Part shown: positions 26,578-35,671 of the stretch, piece after piece | Layout of the letters: the number at the start of each line of letters is the position of its first letter | Numbering within the stretch: the stretch's first letter is position 1 | Assembly: GCF_016864555.1 (NCBI RefSeq) | Contig: NZ_CP044011.1 | Coordinates: forward strand, 294,501-358,500 | Source of the DNA: Sinorhizobium sp. BG8 | GTDB lineage: Bacteria; Pseudomonadota; Alphaproteobacteria; Rhizobiales; Rhizobiaceae | DNA length: 64,000 nt | Direction: 5' to 3' | Notes under the pieces: generated by a model | Seen by the model: only the letters and a program-made list of their open reading frames with translations | The model's database searches: none | What the model was told of the DNA's origin: nothing | Program-made: the position numbers and the translations under genes

Positions 26578-27333
26578 TTATTTCGCCATCGAAAACTCCC
26601 CGCCGTCGTTCTCTTGCGCCCGATTATCCAGGGCCACGTCGCCGCGAAGTCCTTTCGATGAACCGGCGCCTGCCATATCGCGCAGCGTGGCGGCCGTATA
26701 CTTGATGTACTCCGAAATCATCGGCCTCACGACGGCCCGCTTGGCCAGCCAATAGCCGCTCTTGAGATCCGCGCTGACGACGGGATAGGAAATGAATTCC
26801 GTCCGGTTGTCGCTGCGCTTCAGTTCCAGGAGGCTGCGCGGCATATGATAGTTGTTGGTGACCACGAGTATGCTGCGGTAGCCGTGATCGCTGATCCACC
26901 GCGCGGTTTCGTTTGCATTACCGATTGTGTCGATCGCGTCGTGGCCGATATCGACGCAGCATTCGAAGAGCGTCGAGGAGCTCTGGTTAAGCTTGCGGAT
27001 CTGGTTGCCGCTTGTCGTCGGATGGACGCCGGAGATGAGCAGCCGCTGGCCGGCGCCGGATTTCAGAAGCTCGAGCCCCTGGCCGATCCGCTGGGCACTC
27101 CCCGTCAGCACGACGATGGCATCCGCCTTCGGGTGGATCGGAGGCTGGAGCGCCGCGACCTGGTCGGCGAAGCGAAGAAAGCCGACAAAGGCTACCGCGG
27201 AGACAACGGCGAGTGCGAGGATGACATAGCGCACAACGCGGCGTGCCGGGCGCGAAGACCTGGTTGCCTTTTCGCCCTCGCAAACCATGGGCCCGCTCAC
27301 GAGCTCCGCGTCAGCCTGGTTACCCGCTTTCAT
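26578..27333 (-). CDS. YdcF family protein (ElyC/SanA-like, DUF218)
   Basis: A 251-residue protein with a single N-terminal membrane helix (about 35-55) and a periplasmic DUF218 domain. The domain shows KADAIVVLTGSAQRIGQGLELL, NANETARWI and VVTNNYHMPRSLLELKR. E. coli members ElyC and SanA act in envelope integrity and peptidoglycan or ECA assembly. The ATG at 27333 has GGAG just upstream. The stop is 26 bp before the acyltransferase start, and the start lies 59 bp after ftsX, so ftsE-ftsX-YdcF-PlsC may be one operon. Confidence 0.85.
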   Translation of the reverse strand: MKAGNQADAELVSGPMVCEGEKATRSSRPARRVVRYVILALAVVSAVAFVGFLRFADQVAALQPPIHPKADAIVVLTGSAQRIGQGLELLKSGAGQRLLISGVHPTTSGNQIRKLNQSSSTLFECCVDIGHDAIDTIGNANETARWISDHGYRSILVVTNNYHMPRSLLELKRSDNRTEFISYPVVSADLKSGYWLAKRAVVRPMISEYIKYTAATLRDMAGAGSSKGLRGDVALDNRAQENDGGEFSMAK

Positions 27334-27392
27334 CGAATCTCCATAAACCGAGATTGCGGCATTGAGTAGTCCGGATAACGCCTTTCCCCTTG

Positions 27393-28400
27393 TCAGGCAT
27401 TCGGGACCGAATCCGTGCGCGCCGGATCGGAACGGATAAGATCGATTTCGTAAATCGTCCGCATCACCGTGAAGCGGGCGGTCAGCGTCGTCAACGCCGC
27501 GATGATGAGCATGGTTCCGATGATCCCGAGATAGCCGGTGATGCCGATCGCGAAGGTTCCGAAGAGTGCGGTCGCCTGATCGCTCTGGGGTGTTGCCAGC
27601 GAATGGCTCTGCCAGATGCCGGCGGCCGCGAAGCAGAGCGCGGCGAGCGCTCCTCCCGCAAACGAACCCTTGAGGCTGATTTTGAGGAAATGCTTCTGGA
27701 ACTCGGAGGCGACGAAGCCCGCCTCGGCACCGACGAAGTGCAGAACCTCCACGATGTGCCGGTTTCCGGAAAGCGCACCCCGCGTCGCGAAGATGACTGT
27801 CAGCACCATCGCCGAGAAGACAAGGACGAGGACGGCGGTGCCGATCAGCGCGGTCGTCCTCGCCATGGCGACCAGTCGATCGACCCATGTGCGATGGTCG
27901 TCAAGGAAGGCCTGCGGGATCTTCTCGGCGAGCGTCTTGCGCATTTCCGCGAAGTCCGGCGGGTTCTGTTCGTCGATCGTGATGATGACGAGGCGCGGCA
28001 CGGGCAGCTCGTCGAGATCCAGCCCCTCCCCGAGCCACGGCTCCAGCAGGCGGGCGGTCGCCGCCCGGTCCATGATCTGGCCGTCCTTGGTACCGTTGAA
28101 GGTCAGCGCCAGGTCGCGGGCGTCGCGCAGCGCCTTCTCCATGTCGATGGTGTCGTCAGGCTTTATCTGGATGGTGATCTCGCGGGAGATCTGGCTTTGC
28201 CAGCTTGCCGCCGTCGCCCGCACCATGGTGACGGCGCCGAAGGTCAGGCAGGCGAGGAAGGCCATGATCGCGATGACGAGCATCAGCGCATTGCCGGACA
28301 CATTGGCCGGAGGCACGATCGGTCCGATCGGCCGCACGCGCATTTCCGGCCGCCGCCCCGACGTCCCGCTCCGGTTTTGATCGCGCCCTTCGTCAGTCAT
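27393..28400 (-). CDS. ftsX: Cell division protein FtsX
   Basis: A 335-residue inner-membrane ABC subunit, partner of FtsE. It has a cytosolic N terminus, a first helix near 40-60, a periplasmic domain to about 170 and three more helices (near 187-207, 235-260 and 295-320). FtsEX activates peptidoglycan hydrolases at the septum. Motifs include ATRGALSGNRHIVEVLHFVGAE and YLGIIGTMLIIAALTTLTARF. The start overlaps the ftsE stop by 8 bases (28393-28400). Length and topology are normal. Confidence 0.93.
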   Translation of the reverse strand: MTDEGRDQNRSGTSGRRPEMRVRPIGPIVPPANVSGNALMLVIAIMAFLACLTFGAVTMVRATAASWQSQISREITIQIKPDDTIDMEKALRDARDLALTFNGTKDGQIMDRAATARLLEPWLGEGLDLDELPVPRLVIITIDEQNPPDFAEMRKTLAEKIPQAFLDDHRTWVDRLVAMARTTALIGTAVLVLVFSAMVLTVIFATRGALSGNRHIVEVLHFVGAEAGFVASEFQKHFLKISLKGSFAGGALAALCFAAAGIWQSHSLATPQSDQATALFGTFAIGITGYLGIIGTMLIIAALTTLTARFTVMRTIYEIDLIRSDPARTDSVPNA

Positions 28401-29052
28401 AGATGTCCAGCCGTCCCTGGGAAAGAATCATGCGCCTCGCCTCCACCTGATCCATCAGCGACAGATCGTGCGTGGCGATGACGACAGCCGTGCCGAGCCG
28501 GTTCAGCTCGAGGAAGAGGCTCAGCAGACGCCGGGCCATCGGCGGGTCGACGTTGCCGGTGGGCTCGTCGGCAAGGAGGATCTCGGGCCGATCGATCAGC
28601 GCGCGCGCAATCGCGGCACGCTGCTTCTCACCACCGGAAAGCACGGGCGGAAGCACGTTGATTCGCTCACCGAGCCCGACCCATTTCAGAAGTTCGAGCA
28701 CGTCCGCCCGATAGCTCGATTCTTCCTTGCCCCGCACACGCAGCGGCAGCGCGACGTTTTCGTACGTGGTCAGGTGTTCGAGCAGACGAAAGTCCTGGAA
28801 GACGATGCCGATCCGGCGTCGGAGCATCGGCAGTTCGTCGCGCGGGATCGTGGAGACCTCGCGGTCGAAGGTGCGGATGATTCCCCGCGTCGGTTTCAGC
28901 GAAAGAAGCAGAAGCCGCAGCAGCGTCGTCTTTCCCGCCCCGGACGGGCCGGTCAAGAACTGAAAGGAGCGTACAGGTATGTCGAAGGTAAGATCGCGGA
29001 GAATCTCCGGACCCATTCCATATCTCAAGCCGACGTTTTCGAAGTGAATCAA
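28393..29052 (-). CDS. ftsE: Cell division ATP-binding protein FtsE
   Basis: A 219-residue ABC ATPase. Walker A GPSGAGKTT is at about 35-43, the signature LSGGEKQR near 140, Walker B ILLADEPTGNVD near 161 and the H-loop ATHDLSLMD near 194. It forms FtsEX with the next gene, which it overlaps by 8 bases. It is divergent from the secreted-domain gene at 29257 across 204 bp, where the operon promoter must lie. Confidence 0.95.
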   Translation of the reverse strand: MIHFENVGLRYGMGPEILRDLTFDIPVRSFQFLTGPSGAGKTTLLRLLLLSLKPTRGIIRTFDREVSTIPRDELPMLRRRIGIVFQDFRLLEHLTTYENVALPLRVRGKEESSYRADVLELLKWVGLGERINVLPPVLSGGEKQRAAIARALIDRPEILLADEPTGNVDPPMARRLLSLFLELNRLGTAVVIATHDLSLMDQVEARRMILSQGRLDIYD

Positions 29053-29256
29053 TGGTCAACCCAGTTCAACGAGCAGGAATCCGTCCGTATCGGCCCACCA
29101 ACTATCGCAGGCGGATCGCACAGGAAAAAGGCCCTTGTGGGACGGATTTCCGAAGCATTAACCAATATGGTTTACGTTTGGTAAGGATTTGATTCAATGC
29201 CCGACTTTTCGCAGTCGGTCATGCCAGGCAGTCGCCATGCGCAGGAGGAAAGAGCC

Positions 29257-29967
29257 ATGAGCGCGTTCCGATCTAAACAGTTCAGGACAGCAGGCACAAT
29301 CGATCTCCTTCCACCCGAATCCTCGGCCGGAACCCGCGGGTCGACGTTCGTCAGGCGCAAGCCCGAGATTGTCGATGCCGACTTCGTGGTCGTTGAATGG
29401 GAACCCGGCTTGCGAACCGGTCGTGCTCCCAACGACAACGCCAAGACCCGGGCTCGTTTCCACGCCCAGGAGGCACGACGCGACGCGCGGCTTTCGCCCG
29501 CCCTCCGCCTGCTTCTTTCAGCGATTCCCGCCGCAGCGCGGCTCGGCGAGCGGGTCCTCCGGCTACTGCCGGCACGCGCTTTTGCCACCGCCGTGGCGCT
29601 TTCGTTCCTCTCGATCTTCACCGCGACCGGCGGCTTTGCAGCGCTTTACGAAGCCATCGGTTCAACCAACGAGCAGCAGCCAATCACGATCACGGGTGTC
29701 ACGACATCGCTGGATGATCGCAATGGCATGAAGGTTCTTTCCGTCTACGGAACGGTCGAGAACCGCGATCTCGTGGCGCATGCAGTCCCCGATATCGTGG
29801 TGGACGTGATTTCGGGCGGATATCTTACGAGCCAGCGGATCGCGCCCGAGGATGCCACCTTGCCGGCCGGCGCGAGCAATCATTTCGCGCTAAAAGCCCC
29901 GCATTCGGGCGGAAAACTGCCGAAAGTCTCGGTTTCGTTCGCTCCTGTGGGTGCAGCCACGGAATGA
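29257..29967 (+). CDS. Membrane protein with C-terminal DUF3426/FxLYD-like domain
   Basis: A 236-residue protein. An N-terminal cytosolic half of about 110 residues is basic and Pro-rich (VEWEPGL, RARFHAQEARRDAR). One membrane helix lies near 110-132, and the rest is a small beta domain with VLSVYGTVENRD and LPAGASNHFALKAPHSG, as in DUF3426. The ATG at 29257 has a near-perfect AGGAGGA upstream. Homologues placed divergently from ftsE usually start with an MJ0042 zinc ribbon; here no Cys pairs occur in the protein or upstream frame. The function is unknown. Confidence 0.65.
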   Translation: MSAFRSKQFRTAGTIDLLPPESSAGTRGSTFVRRKPEIVDADFVVVEWEPGLRTGRAPNDNAKTRARFHAQEARRDARLSPALRLLLSAIPAAARLGERVLRLLPARAFATAVALSFLSIFTATGGFAALYEAIGSTNEQQPITITGVTTSLDDRNGMKVLSVYGTVENRDLVAHAVPDIVVDVISGGYLTSQRIAPEDATLPAGASNHFALKAPHSGGKLPKVSVSFAPVGAATE

Positions 29968-30024
29968 GTGTGATATGCGCTTTGCCAAACCCCGCGGCAT
30001 GGCGAAACATCACCGTTCGGCCGC

Positions 30025-30597
30025 ATGAGCCATAACGGGAATCCTATGCCAATGCAGGTCGTACGCGGAAAGAGAATCCGGACCCTCTATAGTCCTGAGC
30101 AGATTGCGCAGCGCAACAACGAACTCGCAGCCCAAATCAAGGGAGGACCGATCCAGGACCTGCTCGTGATCTCGGTGCTGAAAGGCTCGTTCATCTTCGC
30201 CGCCGACCTCATTCGCGCAATGCACGCCACGGGACTTGCTCCCGAGGTCGAGTTCATCACCCTGTCCAGTTACGGGAAAGGCACGGTGTCGCAGGGCGTG
30301 AAGATCATCAAGGACATCGACAGTGATGTCCACGGCCGGGATATCCTGCTGATCGATGACATCCTCGAATCCGGCCGTACGCTGCGTTTCGCAAAGGAGC
30401 TGATGTACGAGCGCGGCGCACGCCACGTCACCATCGCGGTGTTGCTCGACAAGCGGGTGAAGCGCCAGACGGAGCTCGAGGCCGACTACGTCGGATTCGA
30501 ATGCCCGGACTACTTCGTCGTGGGCTACGGCATGGACGTGGCCTATGCATTCCGCGAGCTGCCCTTCGTCGGCGTCGTCGAGGGCGACGACGAGTAA
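30025..30597 (+). CDS. hpt: Hypoxanthine phosphoribosyltransferase
   Basis: A 190-residue type I PRTase that joins hypoxanthine (and perhaps guanine) to PRPP in purine salvage. The PRPP motif DILLIDDILESGRTL is near 104-118, with VLKGSFIFAADL near 50, the flexible-loop SSYGKGT near 80 and the DKRVKRQ loop near 140. Family length is normal. It stands between the divergent ftsE region and cpdR on the plus strand. The ATG at 30025 could be shortened to 30046 (MPMQVVRGK), which would lack the first seven residues. Confidence 0.94.
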   Translation: MSHNGNPMPMQVVRGKRIRTLYSPEQIAQRNNELAAQIKGGPIQDLLVISVLKGSFIFAADLIRAMHATGLAPEVEFITLSSYGKGTVSQGVKIIKDIDSDVHGRDILLIDDILESGRTLRFAKELMYERGARHVTIAVLLDKRVKRQTELEADYVGFECPDYFVVGYGMDVAYAFRELPFVGVVEGDDE

Positions 30598-30818
30598 TCC
30601 TCGTTTGCGGCACACTCACCTTTCACGTTTACCGATCGCAAAGGAAACTCTGGTCTTTTGTGGGCGCGGCCGGTTCGAGAGAGCACGGTCGCGACCGGAT
30701 GAGCCGGTCGGTGCGCATGCCCCTTGCCACGGAATGATCCACTGGGAAGGATGATGCGCTGTTTTTCGACTGCTGCTGCAGCTCCGACCAAAAGGCGGGC
30801 GTGGCAAAAGGGGGAGCG

Positions 30819-31178
30819 ATGGCGAGAATACTGATCACCGAAGACGAAGATTCCCTGCGCATCTTCGTGGCACGAGCCCTGAGGCTCGACGGCCACGAGA
30901 CGGTCGAGGCGGCCGACGGAGCCGCTGGACTGGAAGCGCTCGGCACGGGCGGATTCGACCTGCTGCTCTCCGATATCCGCATGCCGGTCATGGACGGCAT
31001 CGAACTGGCGCACAAGGCGTCAAATGCCTATCCCGGCCTCAAGATCCTGTTGATGACCGGCTATGCGGAGCAGCGCGAGCGTGCCGACGATCTGGCGACG
31101 AAGATTGTCGACGTCGTGAGCAAACCCTTCACCCTGCCCGATATCCGCTCCGCGGTCGCTCACGCGCTGGCGGCCTGA
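30819..31178 (+). CDS. cpdR: Response regulator CpdR
   Basis: A 119-residue receiver-only response regulator. Acidic residues E8 and D9, the phosphoacceptor Asp52 (LLLSDIRMPVMDG) and the conserved Lys in SKPFTLP are visible. CpdR, when unphosphorylated, docks on ClpXP and primes it to degrade cell-cycle substrates; the CckA-ChpT relay phosphorylates it. The sequence is close to the rhizobial CpdR1 pattern, ending in a hydrophobic Ala-Leu-Ala-Ala. The ATG at 30819 follows GGGGAG. No output domain and no adjacent kinase are present, as usual. Confidence 0.9.
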   Translation: MARILITEDEDSLRIFVARALRLDGHETVEAADGAAGLEALGTGGFDLLLSDIRMPVMDGIELAHKASNAYPGLKILLMTGYAEQRERADDLATKIVDVVSKPFTLPDIRSAVAHALAA

Positions 31179-31267
31179 ACGCCGGCGTAATCTTGATGAT
31201 GGATGCGCGCGACTAAGCCTGGATCAGCAGTGATCCATGCCCCCCGCGGCAAGCGTCGCGCAATTCG

Positions 31268-33913
31268 TCAGTGGATACCGAGCAGCCGCTCCAGGTAGTC
31301 GCGCTCCAGTCCGGGAGTGATGCCGGTGCCGAGGCGCCGGCGGATCTCTTCGAGGATCTCGCGGGCGCGCTGGATATCGATTTCCTCGGGAACTTTTGTC
31401 GGGCCGCCGAAATCCGGACCTTCGCTGCTGGTCTGGCGTTCGCGCCCGAGCGGATCGCGGCCATTGCGGCCGGCCTGCGGCAGGCCTTCGCCTTCACCCT
31501 GTCCCTGGCCCATCGCCTGCATCTGGCTCATCATGTCCTGTGCGCCCTGGCGAAGCGCCTCGAGCGCCCTGCCCTGGCTGCCGACGGCGGGTTCGCCCTG
31601 GCCCTTGCCGAGCGATTCGGACGCTCCCTTCATTTCGCGGCCGGCATCGCCGAAGCCCTTGCCAGGCTTGATGCCCATACCCTTCAGGGCCTGTTCCAGT
31701 TGGCTGAGCTGTTTGCCAAGGGCGTCCTGCTGGGCCTTCAGATCCTTCAGCGCCTGCCGCAATTCATCGGCAGTCATCTCGTCTGCAGGTGACTGCTGCG
31801 CCTCGCCCTGCTGTTGCTCATTGCCCCGGTCACCCGGCTGCTGGTCGAACAGCTCCTGGTCCTGCCCATCGAGCGGGTCGCCGCGCTGCATGCGGTCGCG
31901 CAGGGCCTGATCATACTTGAACGTCTGGTCCATCAGCTGCTGCTGCTGCTGCATCAACTCGCCGAGCTTGTCCATCTGCTGGCGCATCGCATCCGATTGC
32001 TGGCCCTGCTGGGGTCTGCGGCCCGCCTGCAGGTTGTTCAGCATCCGCTGCATCTGCGACAGGAGTTCGCGCGCCTCGTCCTTGGAACCCGACCGCGCCA
32101 GGTTTTCGATCTGGTCCATCATCCGCTGCAGATCCTGCTGGCGCAGCACCTGGCCCTGTTGCTGGGCATTCTCCTGCATCTGGCCGTTCTTGGCGGCCTG
32201 GCGCGCCAGTTCCTCCAGATAGGCCTGCATCGCCTCGCGCAGTTCCTTCATCAGCTTGGCGATTTCCTCGTCGGACGCATTGCGTTCCAGGGCGTCGGAG
32301 AGCGCCTTCTGTGCATCCCTGAGGCGTCTGTCCGCGAGCGAGAGGTTTCCGTCCTCGATGCCCAGCGCGATCTCCCAGAGATAGTCGGCGGTCTCACGCA
32401 TCTGGTCGTCGTTTCGAGCCATGCGCATGCGTTCCTGCGCCGACTTCAAGAGCAGGAAATGCGTGAGGCTCGGGATAGTCTCCTCCGGCCGAATGAGCAG
32501 GGCCTCATTCAGCGCGATGGCGCGGGGAAGCTGATTCGCGTCGAGCGCCATGACCTGCCGCTGCTCGGCGACTGCAGCGGCGAGCGGTTCGAAGAAATTC
32601 TTGGCGGGAAGCCGGATGACCTGAGGCTGGCTACGGCCCTCCTGTCCTGCAGCGTCCCGCGCAACGAGCGTGATGCGCACCATCTTGCCGGAAAGCGGAT
32701 GTTCCGAAAGGTTGCGGCTCGTCGTTCCCTTGGCCGTGCGGGCACTGCGGCGCGGCAGATCGAGACGGTACTCCGGCGGCGGATAGAGCGGCCGTGCATC
32801 CTTGGCGGGAACATCGACTGGCACAATTTCGGCGAAGGCCTCCTGAACGCCGTAATCGTCCTTGGCGATGAAGCTGATTTCCAGGGCCGCAGCGACGGTC
32901 TTGCGCGGGATTCCGTCGAATGCGATCTCAGGCACCCGATCGGGAATGACGGAGAACGTCCACTTCCGGCCATCGATCAAAAGCTCGCCTCCGCGGACGA
33001 TCTTGTAGTCGAGCGTCTGGGCAGGCACCTGCCCCGGAGGCGTGGCACTGGCCGCGACCGTCGTCTCGGCGGCGGCTTTCTTGTCCGTCGACTCGGCCTG
33101 CGTCTTGTCCTTGGACCGCAGCACGGTCGGAGAGGTCTCGCCTTCCGGCTGGAAGCTCGCCACGTCGTCACCGGAGCCGCCGGTTATGCGGATGGTCAGC
33201 TCGCTGAACTGCGGCACCCGCACGACTTCACCTTCAGTCTCGGCACCTCCCGTGAGAAACACCGGCGCGCGGCCCGTGTGCACGGGCGGCGTCACCCAGG
33301 CGTCAATCCGGATGTCGGGCTTTTCCTCGGCGGGAACCTGAAGAACGAACGCATCGGACAGAAGTCCGCCGCGGTTCGAATAGGAGAACGCGAAAGCGAT
33401 TGCCACCAGGAGCACGGGTACCGCGCGTATCCCAAGCCGATCGTGCCGCGCAATGTCGGGCCGGGGCCATCCGGTGTGCAGCGCCCCGATCATGCGGGCC
33501 ATGCGGGCCTGATGCTCTTTCCAGAGAGCCACCGCAAAGGAGTCCGCGGCAACCGGCCTGTCCTCCTGGACGCGGATGGCCTGGTGAGCGAGCGCATTGC
33601 GGCTTTCGAGCATGCGGTAGGCGTCATCCGCCGTCGGCCACGACAGACCTCTCAGACGAGAGGCAAGCACCAGGAAAGCAATGACGAAGCCGGCGAGAAC
33701 TCCCAGATGCAGCCAGGCCGCGGAATATCTGAAGAGGCCGAACCACGTGACGGCGAGGAACGTGAGCACCAGTAGCAGGATGGGAAGGAGCCGCGGCACG
33801 AGGGCTTCGGCAAAGAGCACCGCCTGTGCGGCAACGCGCTTTGCCCTGATGCGGCGGGAGACGCTTCTGCCAGCGCCGCCGTCCTTCTGAAGCCTGCCTT
33901 TATCGACCGCCAT
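31268..33913 (-). CDS. DUF4175 (TIGR02302) large membrane protein
   Basis: An 881-residue protein of a family conserved in Rhizobiales. Three hydrophobic segments occur in the first 185 residues (near 45-85 and 168-188). A long periplasmic part follows (190-590). The last 300 residues are rich in Gln, Glu, Lys and Met, with long charged helices and poly-Gln runs, then a helical end with EEIDIQRAREILEEIRRRLG. The function is unknown; the layout suggests an envelope-spanning or scaffold protein. It lies downstream of lysA, separated from it by a terminator-like hairpin. The ATG at 33913 is preferred to a TTG at 33916. Confidence 0.85.
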   Translation of the reverse strand: MAVDKGRLQKDGGAGRSVSRRIRAKRVAAQAVLFAEALVPRLLPILLLVLTFLAVTWFGLFRYSAAWLHLGVLAGFVIAFLVLASRLRGLSWPTADDAYRMLESRNALAHQAIRVQEDRPVAADSFAVALWKEHQARMARMIGALHTGWPRPDIARHDRLGIRAVPVLLVAIAFAFSYSNRGGLLSDAFVLQVPAEEKPDIRIDAWVTPPVHTGRAPVFLTGGAETEGEVVRVPQFSELTIRITGGSGDDVASFQPEGETSPTVLRSKDKTQAESTDKKAAAETTVAASATPPGQVPAQTLDYKIVRGGELLIDGRKWTFSVIPDRVPEIAFDGIPRKTVAAALEISFIAKDDYGVQEAFAEIVPVDVPAKDARPLYPPPEYRLDLPRRSARTAKGTTSRNLSEHPLSGKMVRITLVARDAAGQEGRSQPQVIRLPAKNFFEPLAAAVAEQRQVMALDANQLPRAIALNEALLIRPEETIPSLTHFLLLKSAQERMRMARNDDQMRETADYLWEIALGIEDGNLSLADRRLRDAQKALSDALERNASDEEIAKLMKELREAMQAYLEELARQAAKNGQMQENAQQQGQVLRQQDLQRMMDQIENLARSGSKDEARELLSQMQRMLNNLQAGRRPQQGQQSDAMRQQMDKLGELMQQQQQLMDQTFKYDQALRDRMQRGDPLDGQDQELFDQQPGDRGNEQQQGEAQQSPADEMTADELRQALKDLKAQQDALGKQLSQLEQALKGMGIKPGKGFGDAGREMKGASESLGKGQGEPAVGSQGRALEALRQGAQDMMSQMQAMGQGQGEGEGLPQAGRNGRDPLGRERQTSSEGPDFGGPTKVPEEIDIQRAREILEEIRRRLGTGITPGLERDYLERLLGIH

Positions 33914-34014
33914 CAAGCCTCGTTCCCGTTTGGATCACGCCTTGGCCGACTGCGGTGCCAGGCGCCCGTGCAATGGAAGATAACACTCTTTGTGGCGAAG
34001 ACGAGAGCGAACGC

Positions 34015-34054
34015 AAAAACGTGATCGCCCATCCGGCGAAAGCCGGGGGCGATC
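34015..34054 (-). terminator. Terminator or attenuator after lysA
   Basis: On the minus strand, GATCGCCC-CCGGC pairs with GCCGG-GGGCGATC-type arms (34047-34054/34042-34046 with 34023-34030/34033-34037) around TTTC, with a two-base bulge, followed by a T5 run (34015-34019). It lies 37-76 bp after the lysA stop and before the DUF4175 start. Confidence 0.75.
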
Positions 34055-34090
34055 CACTGCTATGCACCGGCCTGTTTCGCGGGACAGACG

Positions 34091-35359
34091 TCAGGCGAGC
34101 CAGTCGGGGATGGAATCGAGGCCGATGATATCGTCGTAGGTAGGCCGCGGGCGAATCACGTGGGACGAGCGTCCCTTCACCAGCACTTCCGGAATAAGCA
34201 GGCGCGTGTTGTAGGTTCCGGCCTGTACGGCCCCGTAAGCGCCGGCCGAACCGACCGCGATCAGATCGCCGGGCTTCGGCATGGCCATCTCGCGGTCGAG
34301 CGCCAGATAGTCGCCGGTCTCGCAGACCGGGCCCACCACGTCCGCCGTGATGCGCGGCGCGCTTGCGGCCGAAATCTTTACCGGCATGATTTCGTGCCAG
34401 GCTTCATAGAGCGTCGGCCGGATGAGATCGTTCATGGCGGCATCGACGATGACGAAGGTCTTTTCCCCGCCATCCTTCACATAGATCACTTCCGTGACCA
34501 GAATGCCCGCGTTTCCGACGATCAAACGGCCCGGCTCGGTCACGATCTTGCAGTCGAGGCCGCGCAGTTGCTCCTTGACGATCTCGGCGTAGGCATCGGG
34601 GAGCGGCGGCGGTGAATTGTCGGTCTTGTAGGGGATACCGAGACCGCCGCCCACGTCGACGTGGTCGATCGTATGCCCGTCGGAACGAAGCGTCGTCACG
34701 AGTTCCCTGAGGAGCTTGAACGCATCCTCGAACGGTTGCAGCTCGGTGATCTGGCTGCCGATATGCATGTCGATGCCGGTGATCTTGATGCCCGGCAGCG
34801 TGGCCGCGTGCGCGTATACGGCGCGCGCGCGCTCCCAGGAGATACCGAACTTGTTCTCCTTCTTGCCGGTCGAGATCTTCGCGTGGGTTCGCGCGTCGAC
34901 ATCCGGATTGATGCGGAAGGACACATGCGCCTGCTTGCCGAGCTTGACCGCGCGGGCGTTGAGTATCTCGAGCTCCGGCTCCGATTCCACATTGAAGCAG
35001 TAGATGCCGGCTTCCAGGCCGAGATCCATCTCCCTCGGCGTCTTTCCGACGCCGGAGAACATGATTCGGGAAGCCGGTACGCCGGCTGCGAGCGCGCGGC
35101 GAAGCTCCCCTTCGGAGACGACGTCGATACCGGCGCCCAGCCGCGCCAGCGTCTTCAGGACCGCCTGGTTGGAATTCGCCTTCATGGCATAGCAGACCAT
35201 TGCGTCCACGCCGTCGAAAGCCTTCGAGAAGACCTTGTAGTGACGCTCCAGCGTCGCGGTGGAATAGCAATAGAAAGGCGTTCCGACCGCCTTGGCGATT
35301 TCCGGAACGGGAACGTCCTCGGCGTAGAGAATGCCGTCTCGATGCTCGAAATGATTCAC
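34091..35359 (-). CDS. lysA: Diaminopimelate decarboxylase
   Basis: A 422-residue PLP enzyme of the alanine-racemase-fold III family, which decarboxylates meso-DAP to L-lysine. The PLP lysine is K60 in VCYAMKANSNQ, the glycine-rich GGGLGIPY loop is near residue 233, and the C-terminal VGPVCETGDYLA cysteine contributes to the site. The GTG at 35359 (NHFEHRDG) is the conserved family start; a TTG two codons upstream is unlikely. The lptM gene lies 12 bp upstream and argH before that, giving one biosynthetic unit. Confidence 0.95.
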   Translation of the reverse strand: MNHFEHRDGILYAEDVPVPEIAKAVGTPFYCYSTATLERHYKVFSKAFDGVDAMVCYAMKANSNQAVLKTLARLGAGIDVVSEGELRRALAAGVPASRIMFSGVGKTPREMDLGLEAGIYCFNVESEPELEILNARAVKLGKQAHVSFRINPDVDARTHAKISTGKKENKFGISWERARAVYAHAATLPGIKITGIDMHIGSQITELQPFEDAFKLLRELVTTLRSDGHTIDHVDVGGGLGIPYKTDNSPPPLPDAYAEIVKEQLRGLDCKIVTEPGRLIVGNAGILVTEVIYVKDGGEKTFVIVDAAMNDLIRPTLYEAWHEIMPVKISAASAPRITADVVGPVCETGDYLALDREMAMPKPGDLIAVGSAGAYGAVQAGTYNTRLLIPEVLVKGRSSHVIRPRPTYDDIIGLDSIPDWLA

Positions 35360-35371
35360 TGTCAAATTCCG

Positions 35372-35563
35372 TCAGAGAAGGGGGTCGAGAAAGAATGGCC
35401 TGTCTTCGACCGGCTGCTTCTTGTTTTTCGACATGCCGCTGTCCTGCTTGGCAAGGGGTGCGCGTCCCGGAGGCTCCAGGTCGCCCTTGCGCCCGCAGCC
35501 CGCGACGAGGACGCCCATGAGCGCCAGCGCGAGCGTCAGTCTGCCGATGTCTTTCAGTATCAT
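35372..35563 (-). CDS. lptM: LptM-like small lipoprotein
   Basis: A 63-residue lipoprotein. Residues 1-22 are a signal ending LVAG-Cys23, followed by the conserved CGRKGDLEPP start of LptM (formerly YifL). In E. coli LptM helps the outer-membrane LPS translocon LptDE mature. The rest is Lys- and Pro-rich and probably disordered, ending in a hydrophobic FFLDPLL. It stands between argH and lysA, 12 bp from lysA, the typical location in rhizobia. It is easily missed because of its size. Confidence 0.85.
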   Translation of the reverse strand: MILKDIGRLTLALALMGVLVAGCGRKGDLEPPGRAPLAKQDSGMSKNKKQPVEDRPFFLDPLL

Positions 35564-35671
35564 GCGTGCGTTCCCGGATTGCGGCCAGATGCCGAGCGAT
35601 CGAATTCTCTTAACGAATCTGGATGCGATTGTGCACCCTGATTCTGGTCATGAATCCTGCAACCGGCGTGA

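Noticed and set aside
31814-33775. Long plus-strand frame (653 residues) opposite the DUF4175 gene
   Set aside because: It is an antisense shadow without motifs; the opposite-strand protein has family features throughout.
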